A stretch of DNA of 35,771 bases, from NCBI RefSeq assembly GCF_015207985.1, contig NZ_JADEVV010000044.1, positions 1 to 35,771 of the forward strand, given 5' to 3'. The notes below the pieces were generated by a model that saw only the letters and a list, made by a program, of their open reading frames with translations, was not told the origin of the DNA and did no database searches. The first letter of the stretch is position 1. The number at the start of each line of letters is the position of its first letter. The translations under genes were made by a program, and so were the position numbers. Source of the stretch: Synechocystis salina LEGE 00031. GTDB lineage: Bacteria > Cyanobacteriota > Cyanobacteriia > Cyanobacteriales > Microcystaceae. This document shows, in pieces, positions 25,053-33,986 of this stretch.

Positions 25053-25277
25053 ATGCTTGGGTCGCTCCGGACGGTTTTAAAAAACTGTTGGGTCTGATCG
25101 GCTAATCGGCTAAGGTGATCACCAAGGCTTTTTTACTCTTTTTCCTGCTCACGCCCACCGACAAGATTTTCCCTTTTGTGCGGTTCTCCACCGGATTACC
25201 GACCTTTTAACCGAGGAAACTTTAGGGTAAAGTGGGAGCCATGGAATCCCCTATTGAGTAGAGAATTTAAATTTATA

Positions 25278-25877
25278 ATGGCTTACGCACTACCCAACTT
25301 ACCTTACGACTACACCGCCCTGGAACCCTGCATTTCCAAAAGCACTCTGGAGTTCCACCACGATAAACACCATGCCGCTTACGTTAGTAAGTTTAATGAA
25401 GCGGTGGCTGGTACAGACCTAGACAATAAATCTATTGAAGACGTAATTAAAGCTATTGCTGGAGATGCGAGCAAAGCCGGTCTGTTCAACAATGCCGCCC
25501 AGGCCTGGAACCACAGTTTCTACTGGAATTGCATGAAACCCGGTGGCGGTGGCCAGCCCACTGGTGCCCTGGCTGATAAAATCAACGCTGACTTTGGTAG
25601 CTTTGACGCCTTTGTGGAAGCTTTCAAACAAGCTGGAGCCACCCAATTCGGTAGCGGTTGGGCTTGGTTGGTGTTGGACAATGGCACTTTGAAAGTGACC
25701 AAAACTGGCAACGCTGAAAACCCCATGACCGCTGGTCAAACTCCTTTGCTGACCATGGACGTATGGGAGCACGCTTACTATTTAGATTATCAAAACCGTC
25801 GTCCTGATTACATTGCCGATTTCCTCGGTAAGTTGGTCAATTGGGACTTTGTGGCGGCTAACCTAGCGGCGGCCTAG
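25278..25877 (+). CDS. sodB: SodB, iron superoxide dismutase
   Basis: Dismutates superoxide in the cytoplasm, 199 residues. Metal ligands are H27 (LEFHHDKHH), H79 (NHSFYW), and D161 and H165 (DVWEHAYYLDYQNRRPDY). Gln75 in NNAAQAWNH sits at the position typical of iron enzymes. I chose ATG 25278 since MAYALPNLPYDYTAL is the family start; an open frame from 25176 adds 34 unrelated residues. No strong Shine-Dalgarno is visible, only AT-rich sequence before the ATG. Confidence 0.97.
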   Translation: MAYALPNLPYDYTALEPCISKSTLEFHHDKHHAAYVSKFNEAVAGTDLDNKSIEDVIKAIAGDASKAGLFNNAAQAWNHSFYWNCMKPGGGGQPTGALADKINADFGSFDAFVEAFKQAGATQFGSGWAWLVLDNGTLKVTKTGNAENPMTAGQTPLLTMDVWEHAYYLDYQNRRPDYIADFLGKLVNWDFVAANLAAA

Positions 25878-26151
25878 TTTTCTCCATCAACCTTCCTATG
25901 ATGATGTTTTAAAGGTCCTCTTTCTCTCCCACCTATGGGTAGAACCGCAGGCAAATTAGACATCTTCTTGGAACCATTTACCCTTTCCCTAAACTTTGGG
26001 GGAGGGGTATTTGCTGGAAGGCGATCGCCGGTGGTTGAAGTTTCTGATCTGCGTCCCCAATCCTCTACACTGGGGAGGTTTATGGGATCTCTTTCCAGAG
26101 TCCGTTTAAATCCAGTTATTTAATCGAAGTTTTTCCAGTTTTTCCACTACC

Positions 26152-27240
26152 ATGTCCCAGACCTATAACGTAACCTTGCTCCCCGGCGATGGCATTGGCC
26201 CCGAAATTATGGCAGTGGCGGTGGCAGTATTACGCAAAGTGGCGGACCAATTTGGTTTTGCCTACAATTTTCAGGAAGCTTTAATCGGAGGGGCGGCCAT
26301 TGATGCTACGGGCCAACCCCTACCGGAAGCAACCCTGGCCCAAGCGAAGGATAGTGATGCGGTACTGTTAGCGGCGATCGGGGGCTATGCCTGGGACAAT
26401 CTCCCCAGGGCTCAACGGCCGGAAACGGGGTTGTTGGCCATCCGGGAAGGGCTGGGACTGTTTGCGAACCTACGTCCCGCGACCATTTTTCCCCAGTTGG
26501 TTGATGCTTCTAGCCTCAAACGGGAAGTGGTGGAAGGGGTAGATATCATGGTGGTACGGGAATTGACTGGTGGGATTTATTTCGGTAAACCGAAGGGTAT
26601 TTTTGAGACGGAGGCGGGGGAAAAACGGGGGGTTAATACCATGGCCTACACGGTGGGAGAAATTGACCGCATTGCCAAGGTCGCTTTTGAAACGGCCAAA
26701 AAACGGCGGGGCCAACTCTGTTCAGTAGATAAGGCTAATGTACTGGATGTGTCCCAACTGTGGCGGGATCGGGTAATGGCGATCGCCGGGGATTATCCTG
26801 ATGTGGAACTGTCCCATTTATATGTGGACAATGCGGCCATGCAATTGGTGCGTAGTCCCAAGCAATTTGACACCATTGTAACTGGCAATTTATTTGGGGA
26901 TATTCTTTCCGACATTGCGGCCATGTTAACCGGCAGTATTGGCATGTTACCCTCCGCTAGCTTGGGCAGTGACGGCCCGGGACTATTTGAACCCGTCCAT
27001 GGTTCCGCTCCGGATATTGCCGGTCAGGATAAGGCTAATCCCCTGGCCCAGGTGCTCAGTGCCGCCATGATGTTGCGCTACGGTTTGGATCAACCCCAGG
27101 CAGCCGATCGCCTAGAGAGAGCAGTAAAAACAGTCCTGGCCCAGGGTTACCGCACCGGGGATATTCTTTCCCCTGGCACCCAATTGGTGGGCTGTCGGCA
27201 AATGGGAGAGCAATTATTGGGCATCCTGGATGACATGTAA
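26152..27240 (+). CDS. leuB: LeuB, 3-isopropylmalate dehydrogenase
   Basis: NAD-dependent oxidative decarboxylation of 3-isopropylmalate in leucine synthesis. It has 362 residues. [11 protein letters not shown] opens the protein, [14 protein letters not shown] holds the substrate arginine, and [20 protein letters not shown] is the family signature with the metal-binding aspartates; [14 protein letters not shown] binds NAD. Full length. The 274-base upstream gap (25878-26151) shows only a HIP1-like site and no convincing gene. Confidence 0.97.
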   Translation: MSQTYNVTLLPGDGIGPEIMAVAVAVLRKVADQFGFAYNFQEALIGGAAIDATGQPLPEATLAQAKDSDAVLLAAIGGYAWDNLPRAQRPETGLLAIREGLGLFANLRPATIFPQLVDASSLKREVVEGVDIMVVRELTGGIYFGKPKGIFETEAGEKRGVNTMAYTVGEIDRIAKVAFETAKKRRGQLCSVDKANVLDVSQLWRDRVMAIAGDYPDVELSHLYVDNAAMQLVRSPKQFDTIVTGNLFGDILSDIAAMLTGSIGMLPSASLGSDGPGLFEPVHGSAPDIAGQDKANPLAQVLSAAMMLRYGLDQPQAADRLERAVKTVLAQGYRTGDILSPGTQLVGCRQMGEQLLGILDDM

Positions 27241-27460
27241 GGATCGTTGCAATCTACCAAAAAACTAGACAAACTTTACCTCAATGACTTCCCCCCAGGC
27301 AGTTATTTCGGGTTGAAATCAGATCTTGGTCGAGTAAGTAAGAATCTTCTGGGGCGGCCCTTACGTCAAACCCTATTGTTATTTATGATGATGGCTAACC
27401 TGGCTGACGTTTTTCGGTCAAAGGCTAGAACACATATGCGTCCTGAGTGGGGAGTTTATT

Positions 27461-27727
27461 ATGGTTTTTATTCCTGATGAGAGCGACTTTGATGTGGAGT
27501 ATAGGAGCGTGCCCATGCCCCTAGACCCCAAAATGTTGCGCATGGCCCGGCGAATTTACCGCAGTTATCGCATGCTCCACCCTAAATCCCAAAAGCAACC
27601 CCTGGGCATTGCCATCCATAAAGAAACCCACCGGGGTCAACTGATGTTCAATCGTCAGCCGGTGCTGTTGCCAGGAGAGTGTTTCGTACCTTTGAACCAA
27701 CTGGAGGCGGAAGCCCAGGTAATTTGA
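27461..27727 (+). CDS. Small conserved-looking protein, 88 aa, unknown
   Basis: I do not recognise the family. It is soluble and basic in the middle (RMARRIYRSYRML), with a C-terminal part of beta-like pattern (GQLMFNRQPVLLPGECFVPL). GGGGAG lies upstream of the ATG at good spacing. It sits 220 bases after leuB and 20 bases before menA on the same strand, so it may share a transcript with menA. Codon use resembles its neighbours. Confidence 0.65.
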   Translation: MVFIPDESDFDVEYRSVPMPLDPKMLRMARRIYRSYRMLHPKSQKQPLGIAIHKETHRGQLMFNRQPVLLPGECFVPLNQLEAEAQVI

Positions 27728-27747
27728 ATTAGCTCTGTTGCTCTGTT

Positions 27748-28671
27748 ATGACCGAATCTTCCCCCTTAGTGCCATCTACGGCCCCTTCGACCCGCAAACT
27801 TTGGCTGGCGGCCATTAAGCCCCCCATGTACACGGTGGCAGTGGTGCCCATTACCGTTGGTTCAGCGGTGGCCTATGGCCTGACTGGGCAGTGGCAGGGC
27901 GATGTTTTTACCATCTTTTTGCTGTCGGCGATCGCCATTATTGCTTGGATCAACCTGAGCAATGATGTGTTTGACAGTGACACGGGCATTGATGTGCGTA
28001 AGGCCCATTCAGTGGTTAATTTGACCGGCAATCGCAATCTGGTTTTTTTAATTAGTAATTTTTTCTTGCTAGCCGGTGTGCTGGGGCTAATGAGCATGGG
28101 CTGGCTGGCCCAGGATTGGACAGTGTTGGAGTTAATTGGGGTGGCCATCTTTTTGGGCTACACCTACCAAGGGCCCCCTTTCCGCCTGGGCTACCTAGGT
28201 TTGGGGGAATTGATTTGTTTGATTACCTTTGGTCCCTTGGCGATCGTCGCCGCCTATTACTCCCAGACCCAAAGTTTTAGTTGGGATTTGCTTACCCCTA
28301 GCATTTTTGTGGGGCTTAGCACGGCCATTATTCTGTTCTGTTCCCACTTCCATCAGGTAGAAGATGACCTAGCCGCCGGTAAAAAATCCCCCATTGTTCG
28401 TTTAGGAACCAAGCTAGGCTCCCAGGTGTTAACTGTTTCCGTAATTAGTCTTTATTTGATCACGGCGATCGGAGTTTTGCTTAACCTTGCTCCTTGGCAA
28501 ACCTTATTGGTAATGGCCAGTCTGCCCTGGGCAGTACAGTTAACCCGCCACGTGGGGCAATACCACGACCAACCGGAGAAGGTCAGCAACTGTAAATTCA
28601 TTGCTGTCAATCTACACTTTATCAGCGGTATTTTACTAGCCATGGGCTATATTTTAGCGGGCAAAAATTAA
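27748..28671 (+). CDS. menA: MenA, DHNA phytyltransferase for phylloquinone
   Basis: A 307-residue UbiA-superfamily prenyltransferase of the membrane that attaches a phytyl chain to 1,4-dihydroxy-2-naphthoate in vitamin K1 synthesis; phylloquinone serves in photosystem I. The first aspartate-rich motif is NDVFDSDTGID at about 72-82, and the second EDDLAAGKKSPIVRLG. About eight hydrophobic helices follow the family layout. menF lies near the right end of the window, so two pathway genes are nearby but not in one operon. Confidence 0.96.
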   Translation: MTESSPLVPSTAPSTRKLWLAAIKPPMYTVAVVPITVGSAVAYGLTGQWQGDVFTIFLLSAIAIIAWINLSNDVFDSDTGIDVRKAHSVVNLTGNRNLVFLISNFFLLAGVLGLMSMGWLAQDWTVLELIGVAIFLGYTYQGPPFRLGYLGLGELICLITFGPLAIVAAYYSQTQSFSWDLLTPSIFVGLSTAIILFCSHFHQVEDDLAAGKKSPIVRLGTKLGSQVLTVSVISLYLITAIGVLLNLAPWQTLLVMASLPWAVQLTRHVGQYHDQPEKVSNCKFIAVNLHFISGILLAMGYILAGKN

Positions 28672-28705
28672 AGTTTATATAAATCAACAAATCTGATTAA
28701 AACCT

Positions 28706-29137
28706 ATGAAAAAACAACTCTATGACACAGATTTTGTGAGCTGGACAGAAGAACAGGCTCGATATCTGCAACAACATGAGATAGAGAAGATTGACTGGCA
28801 AAATATTGAAGAGGAAATTATTGCTTTGGGTCGTAGTGAAAAACATGAGCTAGAAAATCGCTTGGAAGTTTTGCTGGAGCATCTACTCAAACGCGCCTAT
28901 ATCAATAGTGCCTATGATAATCGTGGCTGGGAAATCACGATCAAAGAACAACGGAAACAGATCCGACGGCTATTAAGGGACTCTCCTAGCCTCAAAAATT
29001 ATGGCGAAGCATTGATTCCAGCCGTGTGGCAGGAAGCACTTGCCGATGTTCAAGATCTTTACCCGACGCTTTCCTTGCCTGAAGCCAATCCGTTTAGCGA
29101 AAGTTTAGACCAATTGTTAACGGTGACCTTTTGGTGA
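28706..29137 (+). CDS. DUF29 family protein
   Basis: A 143-residue helical protein. LYDTDFVSWTEEQARYLQ at the start, DWQNIEEEIIALGRSEKHELENRL, and LLEHLLKRAY with WEITIKEQRKQIRRLLRDSPSL are the DUF29 hallmarks. Function unknown; the family is abundant in cyanobacteria and often appears as isolated, mobile-looking genes. It is AT-richer than menA and the next gene, consistent with a recent arrival. Confidence 0.9.
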   Translation: MKKQLYDTDFVSWTEEQARYLQQHEIEKIDWQNIEEEIIALGRSEKHELENRLEVLLEHLLKRAYINSAYDNRGWEITIKEQRKQIRRLLRDSPSLKNYGEALIPAVWQEALADVQDLYPTLSLPEANPFSESLDQLLTVTFW

Positions 29138-29261
29138 GCTGAAGTTAAAAAGTTTTTCAGCAACCTCCATTTCATTAGCCGTATGTTAACAGCGGTAGGT
29201 TATGGTCTGGCCAGTTCAGAATAAGGGATGTTGCCATGGGCAAGTTAGAATAAAAACCATT

Positions 29262-29939
29262 ATGAGCAACGGTTTGTCCCCTACCCCCATCAATACCCCA
29301 GGCTGGTTAAACACCGGGGCCGCTAATTTATTGGTCAATGGCCATGATCCCCAAGATTTGGAACTGACCAATCAAAATTTGGCTGGACTAGTATTTCCCC
29401 ATGGGGACCTCAGCCAAGTTACCCTGATCGGCTGTGATTTACGCTTTGCCAATCTGGAAGGGGCGGATTTAACGGATGCTAACTTGATCGCCGCCAGTCT
29501 GCACAAAAGTAATTTGCGCCGGGCTAACCTCTGTCGAGCTACGCTCAATCGCTGCAATTTGAGTGAGGCGGATCTAACTGAAAGTGATGCCAATGAAGCC
29601 CTTTTTTGTCAGGCCGTTTTTACCGAAGCGGAAGCCCACGGTTTAAGACTTTACCGAGCCAACCTTAGCCAAGCCCAATTAATGGGGGCCCATCTCCACC
29701 AAGCTTATGCCCCGGAAGCGGATTTTAGTGCGGTGGCGGCGATCGCCGTTGATTTGCGCTGGGCCAATTTGAGAAAGACTAATTTTCGGGGCGCGGATTT
29801 ACGCTATGGCAATTTCCGGGGGGCGAATCTGACCCAGGCGGATTTTACCGGGGCCAACCTCAAGGGGGCCAATTTGCGGGGGGCCAATTTAGTGGGCACT
29901 AACCTGCAACAGGCGGATCTGAGCGATGTCAGCTGGTAG
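29262..29939 (+). CDS. Pentapeptide-repeat protein
   Basis: A 225-residue protein composed largely of A(D/N)LXX repeats (LEGADLTDANLIAASLHKSN, then again from about 165 to 220), which fold as a right-handed beta-helix. No signal peptide. It has two repeat blocks split by a less regular stretch (about 105-160). I chose ATG 29262 because MSNGLSPTPINTPGWL precedes the first fold; a longer frame adds 20 residues. Function unknown. Confidence 0.88.
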   Translation: MSNGLSPTPINTPGWLNTGAANLLVNGHDPQDLELTNQNLAGLVFPHGDLSQVTLIGCDLRFANLEGADLTDANLIAASLHKSNLRRANLCRATLNRCNLSEADLTESDANEALFCQAVFTEAEAHGLRLYRANLSQAQLMGAHLHQAYAPEADFSAVAAIAVDLRWANLRKTNFRGADLRYGNFRGANLTQADFTGANLKGANLRGANLVGTNLQQADLSDVSW

Positions 29940-29979
29940 ATGAAAAAATTCCCACCTCAACTTCCATAAAAATTAACCT

Positions 29980-31095
29980 TTGCAATACCGTCGTTTTGGC
30001 CGCACCGAGTTAAATTTATCCGTTTTTTCCCTGGGTACCATGCGGGGCCTGGGCGATCGCCAGCAATTTGCAGCCACGGTGGCCAAGGGCTTGGGGGCGG
30101 GCATTAACCACATTGAAACGGCGGCGGCCTATGGGGAAAGTGAAACTTATTTAGGCCCATTGCTAAAAAGCTTCAACCGGGGGGAAATAAACCTCACCAG
30201 TAAAGTTTGTCCCACGGAAAATCCAGAACAATTTATCCAGGGCCTTGACCGTTCTCTGCAACGACTCCAAGTGGACTATTTAGCCTGCTTTGCCATCCAC
30301 GGCATTAACACTCCCCAGCATTGGCAATGGGTACAGCAACTTTGGCCAGTGATAGATAAAGCCCAACAACAGGGGAAATTTAAACATCTTGGTTTTTCCA
30401 CCCACGGCAGTTTGCCCCTAGTGCAGGAAGTGATTGCTTCGGGAAAATTTGCCTTCGTTAATTTGCATTATTACTGGTTTAATCAGCACCTCGCCCCGGC
30501 GATCGCCTCGGCCCACCAGCGGGATATGGGCATTTTCATCATTTCCCCCGCAGATAAGGGTGGTCAACTATACACACCACCCCGGACTTTGCAAAACCTC
30601 TGCCACCCCTTTACTCCCCTGGGATTAACCTACCGTTTTCTCTTGAGTGACTCCCGCATTACTACCCTTAGTATTGGCCCCGCCATACCTGAGGAATTGG
30701 ACCAACCCCTATCCCTTGGCGATCGCCTGGAGCCCTTAAGTGAGCAAGAACAGGCAATTTTAGAGAATTTACGCCACCATCAACACCAGGCATTGGGCAC
30801 CGCTGCTTGCCACCAATGTTATCAGTGCTTACCTTGCCCAGAAGAAATTAATATTCCCGAAATTTTACGTCTGCGTAATTTGGCCGTTGCCTTTGATATG
30901 GAAAATTTTGGTCAATATCGCTATCAAATGTTAGAAAATGCCGGGCACTGGTTTCCCGGTCGAAAAGGCGATCGGTGCACCGACTGTGGCGATTGTTTGC
31001 CCCGATGTCCCCATAATCTGGCGATTCCAGACCTGTTGCGGGATACCCACCAACGGTTGCGAGGTAAAAGCCGGCGTCGTTTATGGCAGGATTGA
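29980..31095 (+). CDS. Aldo/keto reductase with C-terminal two-cluster ferredoxin-like module
   Basis: A 371-residue protein. Residues 1-260 form an aldo/keto reductase barrel (MQYRRFGRTELNLSVFSLGTM, NHIETAAAYGESE with Y for proton transfer, LTSKV and FAIHG). The C-terminus has two cysteine groups for iron-sulfur clusters: ACHQCYQCLPCPEEINIP and RCTDCGDCLPRCPHNLAIP. The start is TTG at 29980, since an in-frame stop lies just upstream and no ATG is nearby. Substrate unknown; the fusion is a known subfamily in cyanobacteria. It follows the pentapeptide gene by 40 bases. Confidence 0.88.
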   Translation: MQYRRFGRTELNLSVFSLGTMRGLGDRQQFAATVAKGLGAGINHIETAAAYGESETYLGPLLKSFNRGEINLTSKVCPTENPEQFIQGLDRSLQRLQVDYLACFAIHGINTPQHWQWVQQLWPVIDKAQQQGKFKHLGFSTHGSLPLVQEVIASGKFAFVNLHYYWFNQHLAPAIASAHQRDMGIFIISPADKGGQLYTPPRTLQNLCHPFTPLGLTYRFLLSDSRITTLSIGPAIPEELDQPLSLGDRLEPLSEQEQAILENLRHHQHQALGTAACHQCYQCLPCPEEINIPEILRLRNLAVAFDMENFGQYRYQMLENAGHWFPGRKGDRCTDCGDCLPRCPHNLAIPDLLRDTHQRLRGKSRRRLWQD

Positions 31096-31263
31096 TCATT
31101 AGGCTGGCAATTCAGCCCCTGTTTTTGTCTCCATCATCCATACCAATTAGGACCAAAGCCTATCGATACCATCTACGGCCAAGCCCAACGACTCAAAACT
31201 AGTCAAATTAAGCAACTAAAGCGCCTCTATCAACAACGTCTCCCCGGCGATCGCCTGCTGACG

Positions 31264-32868
31264 ATGGAATTGGCCCAGCGCCTGGGAGCTATCAGCCAGG
31301 AAATTAAACAACCTGTTTCGGTGTACGTCAACCGGAGGGGACAAATTATCCGGGTGGGGGTGGGCACGCCCCGGCAAACCCAAATTCCGCCTTTGGAATT
31401 ACCTCGTTATGGGGAAAAACGACTCTCCGGCATTCGTTGCCTCACCACGGATTTAAAGGGGGAAGCCCCCAAGGAATCTAGTTTAATTGCCATGGCCCTG
31501 CAAAGATTGGATGCCCTAGTGGTGCTGAGCGTCACGGGTCAGGGTTTTGCCAAACGGGGAGGCGGCGTAACGGGCTATGTGGATACGGGATATTTGGCCC
31601 ATTTATTGCCCCAAAGTAGTGACGATATGGGGGATGGGGTGGCCGATTGGGTGGTTTCCCCAGCGGTGGATTTGGAAGATTTAGCCGAAGAAGCCATCCT
31701 GGATTTGGTGGAAAACCTAGAGGCAGAATTTGAGCGGGAATTCATCGCCCGTCAGGTGGAAGCAGGGCAGGAACGGGTCTTGGTGATGGGACTTAAAACC
31801 AGCGAGTTGGATGACCAGAGCTTTGCGGAAGGTTTAACGGAGTTAGAACGTTTAGTAGACTCCGCCGGGGCCCAGGTGCTCCAGGTAATGCAGCAAAATC
31901 GCAGTAAACCCCATCCCCAAACCGTAGTGGGGGAAGGAAAAGTGGAAGAGTTGGCCTTGGCGGTGCAAACCACCGGAGCCAATCTAGTGGTTTTCGACCG
32001 GGATCTATCTGCTGCCCAGGTGCGAAATCTGGAACAACGGTGTGGAGTTAGGGTCATTGACCGCACGGAATTAATTTTGGATATTTTTGCCCAGCGGGCC
32101 CAGTCCAGGGCTGGGAAGTTACAGGTGGAATTGGCCCAGTTGGAATATTTGTTACCAAAATTAGTAGGCCGGGGTCAGGGTATGTCCCGGTTGGGGGGCG
32201 GTATCGGCACCAGGGGCCCAGGGGAAACCAAGCTGGAAACGGAACGGCGCACCATCCAAAGTCGCATTGCCAAGCTCCAAAAACAGGTTAATGAGCTCCA
32301 ATCCCATCGCTCCCGGCTACGCAATCAACGGCAACAACAGGCCGTCCCCACCGTGGCGATCGTCGGTTATACCAATGCGGGCAAATCCACTTTACTCAAT
32401 GCCCTCACCCAAGCAGACATCTACGCCGCTGACCAACTGTTTGCCACCCTAGACCCCACCACCAGGCGTTTATCCCTATTTGACCCGGATAATCAAACCT
32501 ACCAGCCAATTTTGCTAACGGATACAGTGGGTTTTATCCATAAATTGCCCGATGCTTTGGTGGATGCCTTCCGGGCCACTTTGGAAGAGGTAACGGAGGC
32601 AGATCTATTACTCCAGGTGGTGGATCTATCCGACCGGGCTTGGCGACGACAGATCGACTCGGTGGCCAATATTTTGGCGGAAATGCCCTTGGCTACGGCA
32701 CCGATGGTGATGGTGTTTAACAAAATTGACCAGGTGCCCAGTGAAGCTTTGGCAGCGGCCCAAGCAGATTATCCCCAGGCAATTTTTTTGGCGGCGGCCC
32801 AGGGGATTGGTTTAGAAACGCTGAAAAAACGTTTATTGGAGCAAATTTTGATAGATTTGAGCGATTAG
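31264..32868 (+). CDS. hflX: HflX family ribosome-associated GTPase, start uncertain
   Basis: A GTPase that splits or rescues stalled ribosomes, 534 residues from ATG 31264. The HflX domain holds the Gly-rich loop RGQGMSRLGGGIGTRGPGE; the G domain has GYTNAGKST (G1), ATLDPTTR (G2), DTVGF (G3) and NKID (G4). The reading frame stays open and conserved-looking for about 35 codons upstream (IYGQAQRLKTSQIKQLKRLY and so on), but no ATG, GTG or TTG occurs in it before the stop at 31093. Either a non-standard start, a frameshift, or genuine truncation applies. Confidence 0.93.
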   Translation: MELAQRLGAISQEIKQPVSVYVNRRGQIIRVGVGTPRQTQIPPLELPRYGEKRLSGIRCLTTDLKGEAPKESSLIAMALQRLDALVVLSVTGQGFAKRGGGVTGYVDTGYLAHLLPQSSDDMGDGVADWVVSPAVDLEDLAEEAILDLVENLEAEFEREFIARQVEAGQERVLVMGLKTSELDDQSFAEGLTELERLVDSAGAQVLQVMQQNRSKPHPQTVVGEGKVEELALAVQTTGANLVVFDRDLSAAQVRNLEQRCGVRVIDRTELILDIFAQRAQSRAGKLQVELAQLEYLLPKLVGRGQGMSRLGGGIGTRGPGETKLETERRTIQSRIAKLQKQVNELQSHRSRLRNQRQQQAVPTVAIVGYTNAGKSTLLNALTQADIYAADQLFATLDPTTRRLSLFDPDNQTYQPILLTDTVGFIHKLPDALVDAFRATLEEVTEADLLLQVVDLSDRAWRRQIDSVANILAEMPLATAPMVMVFNKIDQVPSEALAAAQADYPQAIFLAAAQGIGLETLKKRLLEQILIDLSD

Positions 32869-32886
32869 TGTTTATTTTGCACTAAT
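32864..32886 (+). terminator. Weak stem-loop at the hflX stop codon
   Basis: ATTAGTG and CACTAAT pair across a 9-base loop and include the hflX stop. A modest T-rich stretch follows but no clear U tract, so termination here is only possible. Confidence 0.3.
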
Positions 32887-32992
32887 TTAATGTTGACATC
32901 CTGCAATGGCCTCAAAAAAGCAAGGATTCCTTACTAAGCCTCAACCTAAAAAAAGGAGTTGATCAACGAATGGAGGTCAGCTTCAAACTGAC

Positions 32993-33784
32993 TCACAACG
33001 GGTAGGGAGTCCAGCCAAAATCCGCTTTAGCATTCCTGCACTTTTCCTTCACCATGGCCCACTCCTGGAGGGTGAGGGGTTCCCACTGTACCTGAGCTTG
33101 AAAATGCTGTCGGGCTGAAGTGGTCAAAACCTCTAAAACCTGGGGCAAAGTTGGATAACCAGTTAACTCTGCCATGGTTTTTTGCCATGGGGCCGGTTGG
33201 CCGAAGACAAGTTCAAACAAATGGCGATCGCCGTTCAAGATCATTTCTCCATGTTGCAGAAGGGCACTGAAAGTTTGCCGTTGGGCACTGCCAATTAATT
33301 TATCCCCTGTGGAGCTGACTAAATCCGCCACCGTAGCGGTGCTAAAGCAACTGGCGTTGTGAATATAACCCCGGCCACCCTGGCCGTAGGTTAAGGGAAG
33401 CCCCAACTGGCCCCAACCTTGGATGAGAAATTGACAAATGTGCCGATAAATTTCCCGTCGTTTCTTCCCAGTTGCCCCAGTCACTACGGCATAGGTTAGT
33501 CCCCCTTGATGCAACACTGCCCTCCCCCCACTAGGCCTGCTTACCAACCCCAGGGGTTGCCCTTGCCAAGTTAACTGCCGCCAATGGGCTGGGGGAGACT
33601 TTTGTGAATAACCCAAGGAAATGGTGGGGCGAGACCAACCGTAAAAGCGCAACACCGATCGCCCGGTGCGGGGAAAATAATCTTCCAATAACCATTGATC
33701 CAACGCCATCTGTAAATTGCCGGGGGCTTGGATGTAGGGCAATAAACGCCAGGGGGAAGACTGAGGGGGGGGAAAGGTGGGCAA
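32993..33784 (-). CDS. Lipoate-protein ligase A family protein
   Basis: A 263-residue protein of the biotin/lipoate ligase (BPL/LplA/LipB) family. Visible motifs are SRPSGGRAVLHQGGLTYAV (the RRxSGGGAVYHD-like loop), NASCF, and GDKLIGSAQRQ with the conserved lysine. Lipoyl or octanoyl transfer to 2-oxoacid dehydrogenases or the glycine cleavage H protein is the likely role; the exact substrate is not determined. It converges with hflX and diverges from tRNA-Gly. Confidence 0.87.
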   Translation of the reverse strand: MPTFPPPQSSPWRLLPYIQAPGNLQMALDQWLLEDYFPRTGRSVLRFYGWSRPTISLGYSQKSPPAHWRQLTWQGQPLGLVSRPSGGRAVLHQGGLTYAVVTGATGKKRREIYRHICQFLIQGWGQLGLPLTYGQGGRGYIHNASCFSTATVADLVSSTGDKLIGSAQRQTFSALLQHGEMILNGDRHLFELVFGQPAPWQKTMAELTGYPTLPQVLEVLTTSARQHFQAQVQWEPLTLQEWAMVKEKCRNAKADFGWTPYPL

Positions 33785-33797
33785 CGGGAAAGTTCTC

Positions 33798-33828
33798 CTG
33801 ACAAAACTCCAAGCAAAATATGTTAATC
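33798..33828 (+). promoter_or_regulatory. Possible promoter of tRNA-Gly
   Basis: CTGACA (33798-33803) could serve as a -35 element, with TATGTT (33819-33824) or TTAATC (33823-33828) as -10. Spacing is imperfect for both, so this is tentative. The only gene downstream in reach is the tRNA. Confidence 0.3.
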
Positions 33829-33849
33829 TTAGGAACGCTAGGACAACAC

Positions 33850-33920
33850 GCGGGTGTAGTTTAGTGGTAAAACCTTAGCCTTCCAAGCTAATGATAGGGG
33901 TTCGATTCCCCTCACCCGCT
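33850..33920 (+). tRNA. trnG-UCC: tRNA-Gly (anticodon UCC)
   Basis: The acceptor arms GCGGGTG and CACCCGC pair fully, with discriminator T. The D arm is GTTTAGTGGTAAAAC; the anticodon stem TTAGC/GCTAA carries loop CTTCCAA with anticodon TCC. The T arm is GGGGTTCGATTCCCC. CCA is not encoded. 71 bases, no intron. Confidence 0.95.
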
Positions 33921-33986
33921 TTGGGTAATGGGTACAACGGTCTCCGAAACTCGATAATTTTGATTGATAATCTCTGATCGTCCCTG

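Noticed and set aside
25114-25123. GGTGATCACC palindrome followed by a T run, as a terminator after the MshEN-like gene
   Set aside because: The palindrome is too short and has no loop, so it cannot form a normal terminator hairpin.
25935-26123. 62-codon frame between sodB and leuB
   Set aside because: No ribosome binding site, no domain, and a HIP1-like site inside; treated as chance.
27247-27477. 76-codon frame with a TTG start after leuB
   Set aside because: No ribosome binding site or family features, and it overlaps the better-supported 88-residue gene.
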